Below, piece by piece: positions 15,994 to 24,534 of a DNA stretch of 64,000 nucleotides (position 1 is its first letter; every line of letters starts with the position of its first letter). Source of the DNA: CALSMU01 sp965230225 (lineage in GTDB: Bacteria > Bacteroidota > Bacteroidia > Flavobacteriales_D > Parvicellaceae); the NCBI GenBank assembly GCA_965230225.1, contig CBDDKM010000006.1, positions 62,001 through 126,000 on the forward strand. The letters run 5' to 3'. Under the pieces are notes generated by a model. It searched no databases. It saw only the letters and a program-made list of their open reading frames with translations, and was not told the origin of the DNA. Position numbers and translations under genes: made by a program.

Positions 15994-16362
15994 ATGGATA
16001 AAGACAGTAAAACATTAACAAGGGCAGAGGAGGAGGTAATGCAAATCCTTTGGGAAAAGGAAAAAGCATTTGTAAAGGAGATTGTAGAGGAGTTTCCGGA
16101 ACCAAAGCCGGCTTACAATACCATTTCAACCATCATCAGAATTTTGGAAAAGAAAGGAATGGTGGCTTACGAAGCATTTGGAAGAACTCATCAATATTAC
16201 CCATTGCTAACCAAAGAAGAGTATGCTAAACAGACGGCAACGAATTTGGTCTCTGGGTATTTCAATGGATCTTACGAGAAGTTGTTGTCCTTTTTTGTGA
16301 AGGAGAAAAACATTTCAGCCAAAGAGTTGGAGAACATCATTAAAAACATCGACAAGTCATGA
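15994..16362 (+). CDS. BlaI/MecI/CopY-family transcriptional repressor
   Basis: I use the ATG at 15994 (MDKDSKTLTRAEEEVMQILW); a TTG seven codons earlier lies within the leader. The 122-residue protein has the winged-helix pattern of the family (TRAEEEVMQILWEKEKAFVKEI, YNTISTIIRILEKKGMVAYE, GRTHQYYPLLTKEEY). A C-terminal dimerisation helix follows (FVKEKNISAKELENIIKNID). Its stop overlaps the M56 gene start by 4 nt (ATGA), the standard coupling of a BlaI repressor with its membrane metallopeptidase. In this family the repressor is released by proteolysis when the partner senses a signal; here the signal is unknown. Confidence 0.92.
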   Translation: MDKDSKTLTRAEEEVMQILWEKEKAFVKEIVEEFPEPKPAYNTISTIIRILEKKGMVAYEAFGRTHQYYPLLTKEEYAKQTATNLVSGYFNGSYEKLLSFFVKEKNISAKELENIIKNIDKS

Positions 16363-17681
16363 GTTTATTACAATTTATAGAAGTCAATTTTTACCTGGCA
16401 GTTTTCTTTGTTCTGTACCGGTTGGTATTTGAGAAAAGCGGCTTTTTCAAGCTAAATAGACTGTTGCTGCTAACGCTTCCCTTAGCAGCCTTTATAATTC
16501 CTTATTTTCAGTGGGGTTCCGAAGCAAGCGCTCAGCCTAATCAAGTGTTGGAAACATTTGTGGTATTGGGAGATCAGGAGGTGTTAACCAATGCGGGTAA
16601 CGAAGTAGATTTTAAAGGTTGGTTACTGATTATTGGAGGGACAATAAGCTTGCTGTTACTGTCTTTTAACCTCTATAAAATTCTAAAGAGAAAAAGTATT
16701 TCGGATCGATTCGAGTACAAAGGGAAAAATGTACAAGTATTGGAAGAAAGCATAGCTACCTATTCCTTTTTCAATCAGATTTACCTTAATAAATCCGATT
16801 TGGCCAACAAAGAAATTATTCTGGAACACGAGTTAGCTCATGTAGAGCAGAAGCATAGTTTAGACATTATCTACATCCAAGTGGTAAAAGCGGTGCTTTG
16901 GTTTAATCCTATTGTTTATTCGTTGGAAAAAATGATTCGTGAAAACCACGAGTATTTGGCCGACCAACAGGTGGGAGCGGAAATGGAAATAAGAAAATAT
17001 GCCATGTCCATTTTAGAAAGTGCTTTTGGTGTAGAAACATTGCCTTTAAGTAGTGCATTTAGCAATCGTTCTCTCATTGGAAAGAGGGTAGAGATGCTAA
17101 CAAAAAAGAAACCTAAATCTAAATATATAATGAAGTATCTATTAATTATTCCAGTTGCAGGAGGATTGATGTATTTTTCTGCCTGCACAAAATCTGCCGA
17201 TGAAGCATCGGATGTATCAAGTAAAGTAACTGCCGCAGAAGCCCCTGAAAAAGAAGTGGTTTTTGATTCTGAACCGGAATTTAACGGTGATCTGTATGCC
17301 TACCTTGGAGGTGAAATTAAATACCCGGAAGTAGCAAAGGAAAATGGAGAGCAAGGAACGGTTTACGTAGGGTTTAACATTTCTGAAGATGGCTCTATTG
17401 TAGATGCTAAAGTAAACAAAGGGGTTAGTCCTTCGTTAGATGCCGAAGCATTGAGAGTGATCAATGAAATGCCAGTTTGGAAACCTGGTGTAAAGGACGG
17501 TAAACCAGTAAAGGTTGAGTTTACATTGCCTATTAAGTTTCAGTTGGATGATGAGCCTGTAAAAGAGGACAGAACTGAGGTTATTGAATCGACAAGAATT
17601 CCGGAGGAAACGGATATATTAAAAGCACCGGAAGATATTCCGATGGAACTATCCACAAGGTTGCCGGAATCAACAAAATAA
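16359..17681 (+). CDS. M56 (BlaR1-type) membrane metallopeptidase with TonB C-terminal domain
   Basis: The 440-residue protein has hydrophobic segments near residues 8-24, 34-50 and 88-106. The zinc-protease motif HELAH (157-161) follows, with a likely third ligand in ENHEYLAD (about 196-202). A fourth membrane segment lies near 256-275. The periplasmic C-terminal part carries a TonB_C domain (YPEVAKENGEQGTVYVGFNI, VNKGVSPSLDAEALRVINEM, VWKPGVKDGKPVKVEF). There is no penicillin-binding sensor domain, so a beta-lactam role is unlikely. By family, it would cleave or cause cleavage of the BlaI-like repressor. The TonB domain may sense or contact an outer-membrane partner. It is followed by a strong terminator. 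Confidence 0.9.
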   Translation: MSLLQFIEVNFYLAVFFVLYRLVFEKSGFFKLNRLLLLTLPLAAFIIPYFQWGSEASAQPNQVLETFVVLGDQEVLTNAGNEVDFKGWLLIIGGTISLLLLSFNLYKILKRKSISDRFEYKGKNVQVLEESIATYSFFNQIYLNKSDLANKEIILEHELAHVEQKHSLDIIYIQVVKAVLWFNPIVYSLEKMIRENHEYLADQQVGAEMEIRKYAMSILESAFGVETLPLSSAFSNRSLIGKRVEMLTKKKPKSKYIMKYLLIIPVAGGLMYFSACTKSADEASDVSSKVTAAEAPEKEVVFDSEPEFNGDLYAYLGGEIKYPEVAKENGEQGTVYVGFNISEDGSIVDAKVNKGVSPSLDAEALRVINEMPVWKPGVKDGKPVKVEFTLPIKFQLDDEPVKEDRTEVIESTRIPEETDILKAPEDIPMELSTRLPESTK

Positions 17682-17693
17682 TAGGTTAAAAGT

Positions 17694-17728
17694 AAAAAGC
17701 CATCAACACAAGTTGATGGCTTTTTTTG
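17694..17728 (+). terminator. Rho-independent terminator after the BlaI-M56 operon
   Basis: AAAAAGCCATCAAC (17694-17707) pairs perfectly with GTTGATGGCTTTTT (17712-17725) around a 4-nt loop and runs into further T residues, 12 nt after the M56 stop. Confidence 0.9.
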
Positions 17729-17822
17729 TGCGGTAAAACATTGATTTTAAGCACGGTTGGAAAAAGTTTAAAATCAAATGTAACTTATCGCAATGTTGTG
17801 CGTCATACAGGTGAGTTGATTA

Positions 17823-17917
17823 AACCCGGAAGGTTGAAGAAGTGCCGTAGAATTTGGTTGTTTTATATACATTATGCGTAGATTTTTTTCATAATGTGGC
17901 GCTTCTTTATCCGGGTT
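17823..17917. repeat. 95-nt nested imperfect inverted repeat between convergent genes
   Basis: Three arm pairs nest in order: AACCCGGA (17823-17830) with TCCGGGTT (17910-17917); AAGAAGTGCC (17837-17846) with GGCGCTTCTT (17898-17907, one G-T wobble); CATTATG (17870-17876) with CATAATG (17890-17896). A small hairpin (CGCA-ATGTTG-TGCG, 17789-17802) lies just outside. It is not needed to terminate the M56 operon, which has its own terminator, and has no U-tract on the minus strand. It could be a structured RNA or a REP/MITE-like element. Confidence 0.6.
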
Positions 17918-17920
17918 GTT

Positions 17921-18244
17921 CTATTTTTCAACAAACCCAAAAAACTGTATAAACTCTATTTGTGATTCGTCTACCTGAACGTAATATATTTTTCCGGTAG
18001 AGCAATCGCAAAACTCGCAGGTTGGAACCCGCTCTCCTTCAATTCTAATTTTCAGTGGAACTATTCCTTCTCGTTTTAAGAAATCCTCTAATCGGTTCTT
18101 AGTTCTTCTATCACTGTCCAGGTCCGTCCATTGCGGAATACAAGTGGTTTCATAATAGGCCATCCACTGTGGGGAAGTCGTTTTGCTACAAGAAGCCAAT
18201 AGTCCTGATGTAGCAATAATTGTTAGGTAAATTAGTTTTTTCAT
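17921..18244 (-). CDS. Small lipoprotein of unknown function
   Basis: The start is the ATG at 18244, giving a lipoprotein signal (MKKLIYLTIIATSGLLASC, lipobox LASC); two extra codons upstream add nothing. The mature protein is about 88 residues with a cluster of cysteines (PTCEFCDCSTGKIYYVQV) and a conserved-looking TDLDSDRRTKNRLEDFLKRE helix. It is convergent with the M56 gene. The nested inverted repeat lies just beyond its stop codon. Family unknown. Confidence 0.7.
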   Translation of the reverse strand: MKKLIYLTIIATSGLLASCSKTTSPQWMAYYETTCIPQWTDLDSDRRTKNRLEDFLKREGIVPLKIRIEGERVPTCEFCDCSTGKIYYVQVDESQIEFIQFFGFVEK

Positions 18245-18420
18245 GTGCAATTGATTTGGTAGTTGTAAATCAAGTATCGTGCCTTTATGTGAGCCTATTC
18301 CTTTTATCTAAAACCAAATAATTGAGTTAGTGCAATCTGACTCGGTTTAGATAGGGCATTTTGAAGCTAAACTTTGAATTAAAAGTAGGGCAAACAAGAT
18401 GTTCCTAAGTCTAAAATCAG

Positions 18421-18428
18421 TATATTCG
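18421..18428 (+). promoter_or_regulatory. Possible -7 box (TATATTCG) upstream of icmF
   Basis: TATATTCG differs by one base from TAnnTTTG and lies 24 nt before the ATG at 18453. No clear -33 element is found. The rest of the 208-bp gap upstream of icmF shows nothing else that I can identify. Confidence 0.25.
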
Positions 18429-18452
18429 CGTGCTTTTTAAAAGAAGAGATAA

Positions 18453-21400
18453 ATGGAGAAAATAGCACCTTATAAACCCCAAAATAAAGTAAGAATTGTT
18501 ACTGCTGCTTCGCTTTTCGATGGTCACGATGCTGCCATCAATATCATGAGAAGAATCATCCAATCCACTGGTTGTGAAGTAATTCACTTAGGGCACGACA
18601 GAAGTGTAGAGGAAGTAGTGAACTGTGCAGTTCAGGAGGATGTACAAGCCATTGCAATGACTTCTTACCAGGGAGGACATGTGGAGTATTTGAAATTCAT
18701 GTACGACTTGTTAAAAGAAAAAGGTGCTGATCATATCAAAATATTTGCCGGTGGTGGTGGAACCATTTTACCAGAAGAAATAAAAGAATTACAGGATTAC
18801 GGTATTGAAAGAATCTACCATCCGGATGATGGGCGTGAAATGGGACTTCAAGGAATGATCAATGACCTTGTGAAACGTTCTGATTTTGCCGTTGGAGAAA
18901 ACCTGAACGGAGAAGTGAATCACCTAAAAGAAAAAGAGGTAACCTCTATTGCAAGATTGATTAGTGCAGCAGAGAACTTCCCGGAAGAGAGCAAGTCTGA
19001 AATGGAGATGGTTCATGAAATGGCTGCTAAGGTAGATACTCCAGTTCTTGGAATTACAGGTACAGGTGGTGCCGGAAAATCTTCGTTGGTAGACGAATTG
19101 GTGAGAAGGTTCTTAATTGATTTCCCAGAGAAAAATATTGCTATTGTATCTGTTGATCCATCTAAAAGAAAAACAGGAGGAGCTTTACTAGGGGATAGAA
19201 TTAGAATGAATGCCATTAAAAATGAGCGTGTTTATATGCGTTCGTTAGCTACCAGACAAAGTAACCTGGCACTTTCTAAGCACGTTGCAGAAGCACTTGA
19301 AATTCTGAAGGCTTCTGAATTCGATTTGATCATCCTTGAAACATCTGGGATAGGGCAATCGGATACGGAAATTATGGATCATTCAGATGTATCTCTTTAC
19401 GTAATGACTCCTGAGTTTGGTGCCGCTACACAATTGGAGAAAATCGACATGTTAGATTTTGCTGATTTAGTGGCCATCAATAAGTTTGATAAAAGAGGTG
19501 CTTTGGATGCATTGAGAGATGTGAAGAAGCAATACATGAGAAATAACGACTTGTGGGATGTTCCTCAAGATGATCTTCCTGTTTACGGAACCATCGCTTC
19601 TCAGTTTAATGATCCGGGAATGAACAGCTTGTATAAAGCTGTAATGGATAAGTTAGTGGAAAAAGCTAAAGCTGGATTAAACTCAGGGTTTGAAATCACT
19701 AAAGAAATGTCTGAAAAGATCTTTGTGATTCCACCGTCCAGAACCAGATACCTTTCTGAAATTTCAGAAAACAACAGAGCCTACGACAAGTGGGCGAAAG
19801 AGCAGGCAGAAGTTGCTCAAAAGCTTTACGGAGTATATAAAACAGTAGAAACTGTTGCCAATACTGAACTGGAGTTAACGAAGTCGGGGATTAACGACGA
19901 TAACCTTACCGTAAGCGAAGATCAAAAAGACTTTTTAGGATTGCTTCTAAAAGAGTTTGATCGAATCAAAATGGATTTGGATCCGCACAATTGGGAGGTA
20001 ATCCTAAATTGGAGCGAAAAAGTAAAGAAATACAAAGATCCTGTATTCAAGTTTAAGGTAAGAGACAAGGAGTTATCTATTCAAACTCAGTCTAAATCTC
20101 TATCTCAACTATCCATTCCTAAAATTGCATTGCCAAAATACAGTGCATGGGGAGATTTATTAACGTGGAGCCTACAGGAAAATGTTCCGGGAGAATTCCC
20201 TTATACCAGTGGGTTGTTCCCTTTCAAGAGAGAAGGAGAGGATCCGACCAGAATGTTTGCCGGAGAAGGAGGGCCTGAAAGAACCAACAGAAGATTCCAC
20301 TATGTGAGTTTGGGAATGCCGGCTAAGCGTTTATCTACAGCATTTGACTCGGTTACACTTTATGGTAATGATCCTGATTTAAGACCTGATATCTACGGTA
20401 AAATTGGTAACTCTGGGGTTTCTATTTGCTGTTTGGATGACGCTAAGAAATTGTATTCAGGTTTTGACCTTTCACATGCATTAACATCGGTGTCTATGAC
20501 CATTAATGGTCCGGCTCCAATGTTGCTTGGGTTCTTTATGAACGCTGCTATTGATCAAAATTGTGAGAAATACATTAAAGAAAACGGACTGGAAGCAGAG
20601 GTAGAGGCGAAAATTGAAGCCATCTACAAAGCCAAAGGTGTTAAACGACCTGAATACCAGGGAGAGCTACCGGAAGGAAACGACGGATTAGGGTTAATGC
20701 TTCTTGGTGTAACAGGAGACCAGGTATTACCTGCAGATGTTTATAATACGATTAAAGCGGAAACACTAACTAAGGTTAGAGGAACTGTACAAGCAGATAT
20801 TTTAAAAGAAGATCAGGCACAAAATACATGTATTTTCTCTACAGAGTTTGCTTTAAGGTTAATGGGAGATGTTCAGGAGTTCTTCATCGATAACGGTGTA
20901 AGAAACTTCTATTCGGTATCTATTTCCGGATACCACATTGCAGAAGCAGGAGCTAATCCAATTACTCAGTTGGCACTTACACTTGCTAACGGATTTACAT
21001 ACGTAGAGTACTACTTAAGTAGAGGTATGGACATCAATAAATTTGGTCCTAACTTATCTTTCTTCTTTAGTAATGGTATTGATCCGGAATATGCAGTAAT
21101 CGGTAGAGTTGCCAGAAGAATCTGGTCCAAAGCACTTAAATTGAAGTACGGTGCCAGCGCCAGAGCACAAATGTTAAAGTACCACATCCAAACCAGTGGA
21201 AGATCATTGCATGCTCAGGAAATTGACTTTAACGACATCAGAACTACATTACAGGCGTTATACGCTATTTACGATAACTGTAACTCACTTCATACCAATG
21301 CTTATGATGAGGCCATTACCACTCCTACAGAGGAATCTGTAAGAAGAGCAATGGCTATTCAGTTAATCATTAATAAAGAGCTGGGGTTGGCTAAAAATGA

Positions 21401-21878
21401 AAATCCAATTCAAGGATCATTTATAATTGAAGAGTTAACTGATTTAGTAGAAGAAGCTGTATTGACTGAATTCGATAGAATTACTGAAAGAGGTGGGGTA
21501 TTAGGAGCAATGGAAACCATGTATCAGAGAAGTAAGATACAAGAGGAGTCGTTGTACTACGAAACCCTAAAGCATACAGGAGAGTTCCCGATTATTGGTG
21601 TAAACACCTTCTTGAGTTCTAAAGGTTCTCCAACTGTACTTCCAAAAGAAGTAATTAGAGCAACCGAATCCGAAAAGCAATACCAGATTAGTATGCTGGG
21701 AGAATTACACAATGGTAACAAGCAAAAAGTAGAGGAATTACTGAAAGAAGTACAAAACGCAGCTATTCAGAACGAAAACATTTTTGCTTGCCTGATGGAG
21801 GTATCCAAGTACTGTTCTCTAGGACAAATTACAGATGCATTATTTGAAGTTGGTGGTCAATACAGAAGAAATATGTAA
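18453..21878 (+). CDS. icmF: IcmF: fused isobutyryl-CoA mutase with built-in GTPase chaperone
   Basis: The 1141-residue protein shows the full IcmF order. A B12-binding domain comes first, with DGHD (23-26) and axial-ligand His25. A MeaB-like G-protein domain follows, with P-loop GTGGAGKSS (Lys209). The adenosylcobalamin mutase barrel occupies about 570-1130. Two substrate-reading positions fit isobutyryl-CoA rather than methylmalonyl-CoA mutase: Phe591 in LFPFKREGED and Gln790 in DQAQNTCIF, where methylmalonyl-CoA mutase has Tyr and Arg. It interconverts isobutyryl-CoA and n-butyryl-CoA (and related branched acyl-CoAs) with coenzyme B12, with GTP hydrolysis gating cofactor loading. It is followed after 28 nt by a TPR-SpoIIE gene, possibly by read-through. 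Cobalamin genes are not in the window. Confidence 0.93.
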   Translation: MEKIAPYKPQNKVRIVTAASLFDGHDAAINIMRRIIQSTGCEVIHLGHDRSVEEVVNCAVQEDVQAIAMTSYQGGHVEYLKFMYDLLKEKGADHIKIFAGGGGTILPEEIKELQDYGIERIYHPDDGREMGLQGMINDLVKRSDFAVGENLNGEVNHLKEKEVTSIARLISAAENFPEESKSEMEMVHEMAAKVDTPVLGITGTGGAGKSSLVDELVRRFLIDFPEKNIAIVSVDPSKRKTGGALLGDRIRMNAIKNERVYMRSLATRQSNLALSKHVAEALEILKASEFDLIILETSGIGQSDTEIMDHSDVSLYVMTPEFGAATQLEKIDMLDFADLVAINKFDKRGALDALRDVKKQYMRNNDLWDVPQDDLPVYGTIASQFNDPGMNSLYKAVMDKLVEKAKAGLNSGFEITKEMSEKIFVIPPSRTRYLSEISENNRAYDKWAKEQAEVAQKLYGVYKTVETVANTELELTKSGINDDNLTVSEDQKDFLGLLLKEFDRIKMDLDPHNWEVILNWSEKVKKYKDPVFKFKVRDKELSIQTQSKSLSQLSIPKIALPKYSAWGDLLTWSLQENVPGEFPYTSGLFPFKREGEDPTRMFAGEGGPERTNRRFHYVSLGMPAKRLSTAFDSVTLYGNDPDLRPDIYGKIGNSGVSICCLDDAKKLYSGFDLSHALTSVSMTINGPAPMLLGFFMNAAIDQNCEKYIKENGLEAEVEAKIEAIYKAKGVKRPEYQGELPEGNDGLGLMLLGVTGDQVLPADVYNTIKAETLTKVRGTVQADILKEDQAQNTCIFSTEFALRLMGDVQEFFIDNGVRNFYSVSISGYHIAEAGANPITQLALTLANGFTYVEYYLSRGMDINKFGPNLSFFFSNGIDPEYAVIGRVARRIWSKALKLKYGASARAQMLKYHIQTSGRSLHAQEIDFNDIRTTLQALYAIYDNCNSLHTNAYDEAITTPTEESVRRAMAIQLIINKELGLAKNENPIQGSFIIEELTDLVEEAVLTEFDRITERGGVLGAMETMYQRSKIQEESLYYETLKHTGEFPIIGVNTFLSSKGSPTVLPKEVIRATESEKQYQISMLGELHNGNKQKVEELLKEVQNAAIQNENIFACLMEVSKYCSLGQITDALFEVGGQYRRNM

Positions 21879-21906
21879 TTTCATTGCATAGTTTCTGAAC
21901 CACCAT

Positions 21907-23814
21907 ATGCTTAAATATTTCATTACTGTACTTTTCTTGTGTTTGAGTTGCTTATTATTAGCTCAAAGTAAGGTTGCTGATTTGCTTTGGCAGGCGGATA
22001 GTATTTACAGTTCTGATCCTGATTCATCTTACGCTTTGTGCCTGGAAGCAGAGAAGTTGAATGGTGGAGATCAAAAATTTCTTGGAGGTATCAATCTCAG
22101 TAAAGGGAGGTATCATTTGCTCATTACCGATTATGAAGCAGCAGGTAAAGAGTTTGCCATTGCTCAGGAGGTATTTACAAAGCAAAATGACCTGGATAAT
22201 CTGGCGCACCTATTTTCGTTAAAGAGCATTCTTTTCGACCGGATTGGAGATCATAATGCGGCCATGAGTTTGTTGAAGAAATCCTACAACATTCACTTGC
22301 AATCCGGAAACAAACATGGTCAGGTGTCCGCCTTATTAAATCTCACAGGAGATTACTTAGAGCATAAAATGGTAGATAGCACCTTCCATTATTTGCAGGA
22401 GTTGGAAAGGCTTTCTGACCATTTAACCGATGGTAATCATTACTACTATTTTCAAAATTGGGGGCGTTATTATCATGCATCTGCCGATTACCCAAAAGCA
22501 ATTGAGTTTTTCGAAAAGGCATTGGGCGTAGCTAATGAACTGGACATGTTGGATAGCAAGGCTACCATTACCATGTTTATGTCTAGAACTTACCGATTTG
22601 ATGCAGAATTGGACAAAGCAGAAGAAATGGCAAGGTTGAGCTATCAAATTTCGAAAGATGGTGATTTGATTTACGAAACTAGCGAAGCATTGGTGGAGCT
22701 ATTGAAAACCTTAGAAGCTAAAAAAGACATCGAAGGAGCTTATGAAACACTTGCGGAGTTGAGGTTGGTAGAGAAGGAAATCTATGATTTGGAAAAGGTG
22801 AGCAAGGTGAAGGAAGTAGAGGGAAAACTTCAAATAGCTGAAAAGGAAAACGTAATTGCACAGCAGAACTTAACGTTGGAAAAAGAAAAGTCTGACCGAT
22901 TAGCCATGGAGTCCAGAAATCAAAAACTATGGTTGTTTCTGGTGTTGGGGATTGTTTTGTTAACCTTTACTTTGTTTATTTATTTCAGAACCAGAAAGCT
23001 CAATGCTACTATTAAGGTGCAAAAAGATGAGGTAGAGGAAAAAAGCCTGATTCTTGAAGAAGCGTATAATAACATTAGAGATAGTCTGGAGTACAGTAAA
23101 TACCTGCAAAATACGATGCTGCCAAGTTCGGAGTACCTGAAAGGATGTTTTGATGATCACTTTGTGTTTTTTAGCCCTAAAGATTTGGTGAGTGGAGATT
23201 TCTATTGGGTTAGAAAAAAAGGAGATGTGGTAGATGTTTGTGTGGCAGATTGTACCGGACATGGAGTGCCGGGAGCAATGGTAAGTGTAATTGGGCACAA
23301 TGGCCTTAACCGATCCATTAAAGAGCTGGAAATACAACAACCATCCAAGGTATTGGATAATCTAACCGAATACGTGGAAGAAACCTTATACAACGAAGAA
23401 AAAGGGATGAAAGATGGTATGGATATCTGCTATTGCAAGTTTGACCAGGGCAGTAACACCATCCAGTTTTCGGGAGCGAATAACCCTTTGTACGTTATTT
23501 CTGATGGTGCTTTAACCATTTATCCTCCAGACAAGCAGCCGATAGGTATCTTTGAGTCCAGGGAGCAATTTACACAAAAAGAAATTCAGGTAAAGAAAGG
23601 AGATTGTTTGTATCTGTTCTCTGATGGTTATGCCGATCAGTTTGGTGGACCTAAGGGGAAGAAGTTCAAGTATAAGCAGTTTCAGGAATTACTCATCTCC
23701 ATTGCTAAGCTTCCAATGGCTAATCAAAGAGAGGCTTTATCGGAAGCTTTTCATACGTGGAAAGGAGATTTGGAGCAATTGGATGATGTCTGTATACTAG
23801 GGATCAGGGTATAA
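21907..23814 (+). CDS. TPR-transmembrane-SpoIIE (PPM-type) phosphatase, copy 1
   Basis: The 635-residue protein has a signal peptide (MLKYFITVLFLCLSCLLLAQ) and TPR-like helical pairs to about residue 290. A coiled coil and one membrane segment follow (about 340-360, LWLFLVLGIVLLTFTLFIYF), then a second coiled coil. A SpoIIE/RsbU-type phosphatase domain occupies about 400-635. Metal-binding motifs are present: DLVSGDFYWV, VADCTGHGVPGAMVS, GMDICYC, LYLFSDGYADQFGG and LDDVCILGI. The predicted topology is periplasmic TPR sensor and cytoplasmic phosphatase. By family, it would dephosphorylate an anti-sigma antagonist or other STAS-type phosphoprotein. It is a paralogue of the genes at 24535 and 30117. 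Length and motifs appear intact. Confidence 0.9.
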   Translation: MLKYFITVLFLCLSCLLLAQSKVADLLWQADSIYSSDPDSSYALCLEAEKLNGGDQKFLGGINLSKGRYHLLITDYEAAGKEFAIAQEVFTKQNDLDNLAHLFSLKSILFDRIGDHNAAMSLLKKSYNIHLQSGNKHGQVSALLNLTGDYLEHKMVDSTFHYLQELERLSDHLTDGNHYYYFQNWGRYYHASADYPKAIEFFEKALGVANELDMLDSKATITMFMSRTYRFDAELDKAEEMARLSYQISKDGDLIYETSEALVELLKTLEAKKDIEGAYETLAELRLVEKEIYDLEKVSKVKEVEGKLQIAEKENVIAQQNLTLEKEKSDRLAMESRNQKLWLFLVLGIVLLTFTLFIYFRTRKLNATIKVQKDEVEEKSLILEEAYNNIRDSLEYSKYLQNTMLPSSEYLKGCFDDHFVFFSPKDLVSGDFYWVRKKGDVVDVCVADCTGHGVPGAMVSVIGHNGLNRSIKELEIQQPSKVLDNLTEYVEETLYNEEKGMKDGMDICYCKFDQGSNTIQFSGANNPLYVISDGALTIYPPDKQPIGIFESREQFTQKEIQVKKGDCLYLFSDGYADQFGGPKGKKFKYKQFQELLISIAKLPMANQREALSEAFHTWKGDLEQLDDVCILGIRV

Positions 23815-23819
23815 AAAAA

Positions 23820-23836
23820 GGCCGCACCTGGCGACC
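23820..23836. terminator. Hairpin between convergent genes (phosphatase 1 / lipoprotein)
   Basis: GGCCGC (23820-23825) and GCGACC (23831-23836) pair with one mismatch around a 5-nt loop. An A7 run lies on the left and TCTCTCTTTTT on the right, so it can serve both strands. Confidence 0.5.
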
Positions 23837-23856
23837 TCTCTCTTTTTATCAATTGT

Positions 23857-24390
23857 TTAACCTTTCGGTTTAAAACTCTTGGCAATTTTCATCAACTTTT
23901 CAGCATCTTCTTTGCTGTATATTGGGTCTAATGGTGTTTCTCCGTTAGATTCCAAAATGTAGTTTAATTCGTCGTTCTTTTTTACTACTCTTACAAAACC
24001 ATATCCTGTTTGTGCTTCTCCACCTCCAAACGGTTCTTTGGTTTCCTTAAAAAAGATACAATCTTCATCAACACTTATGATTTCTACATCATCAAAAGAA
24101 CTTTCAGTTTTTCGCTCTATTTTTTCTTTCTCTTCTTCAAAAGAAACATTGTTAGGGAATATGATCATTTCTGCTTTATCACCTAACTCTACTTTATAGG
24201 CTTTGCAGTCGTTCCCGTTAAAACTATAGTTTAAAGAACCTCCATCAGCTCCCATTAAATCAATGTCACCTTTTACATCCTTAGTGTCAATTCCACCGGA
24301 TGCAGCTTCTTCTGAATTTTCTCCTCCTCCGCAGGCAGTCATTCCGAGGATGAATAGTCCAATAAATCCTGTTCTAAACAATTTTTTCAT
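23857..24390 (-). CDS. Lipoprotein of unknown function
   Basis: The start is the ATG at 24390, which gives a lipoprotein signal (MKKLFRTGFIGLFILGMTAC, lipobox MTAC); the frame extends nine codons upstream without support. The mature protein begins GGGENSEEAASGG, a flexible acidic linker. A beta-rich domain of about 130 residues follows (SLNYSFNGNDCKAYKVELGD, IISVDEDCIFFKET). It lies between two TPR-SpoIIE genes on the opposite strand. It might be an envelope partner, but nothing in the sequence shows that. Confidence 0.7.
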   Translation of the reverse strand: MKKLFRTGFIGLFILGMTACGGGENSEEAASGGIDTKDVKGDIDLMGADGGSLNYSFNGNDCKAYKVELGDKAEMIIFPNNVSFEEEKEKIERKTESSFDDVEIISVDEDCIFFKETKEPFGGGEAQTGYGFVRVVKKNDELNYILESNGETPLDPIYSKEDAEKLMKIAKSFKPKG

Positions 24391-24534
24391 GCTAGTTTTT
24401 TTAGTTAACCAATGCAAAGTACAAAATTATTGATCAGAAGGTAGCGTTGGTCAAAAGCGTATGACGAACAGTTAAAAATCTGGTTCGGATACATTGTAAA
24501 TGCCTATCTTCATGGCGTTAATCAAAGCCTTTTT

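Noticed and set aside
16359..17681. Beta-lactam sensor BlaR1
   Set aside because: The M56 protease and BlaI neighbour fit, but there is no penicillin-binding sensor domain and no beta-lactamase gene nearby; the C-terminus is TonB_C.
17780..17920. Integron attC site
   Set aside because: The region folds into a long imperfect hairpin, but the outer ends do not fit the RYYYAAC/GTTRRRY core pattern, and no integrase or cassette array is present.
18453..21878. Methylmalonyl-CoA mutase
   Set aside because: The domain order with a built-in GTPase and the Phe/Gln substrate positions match IcmF rather than methylmalonyl-CoA mutase.
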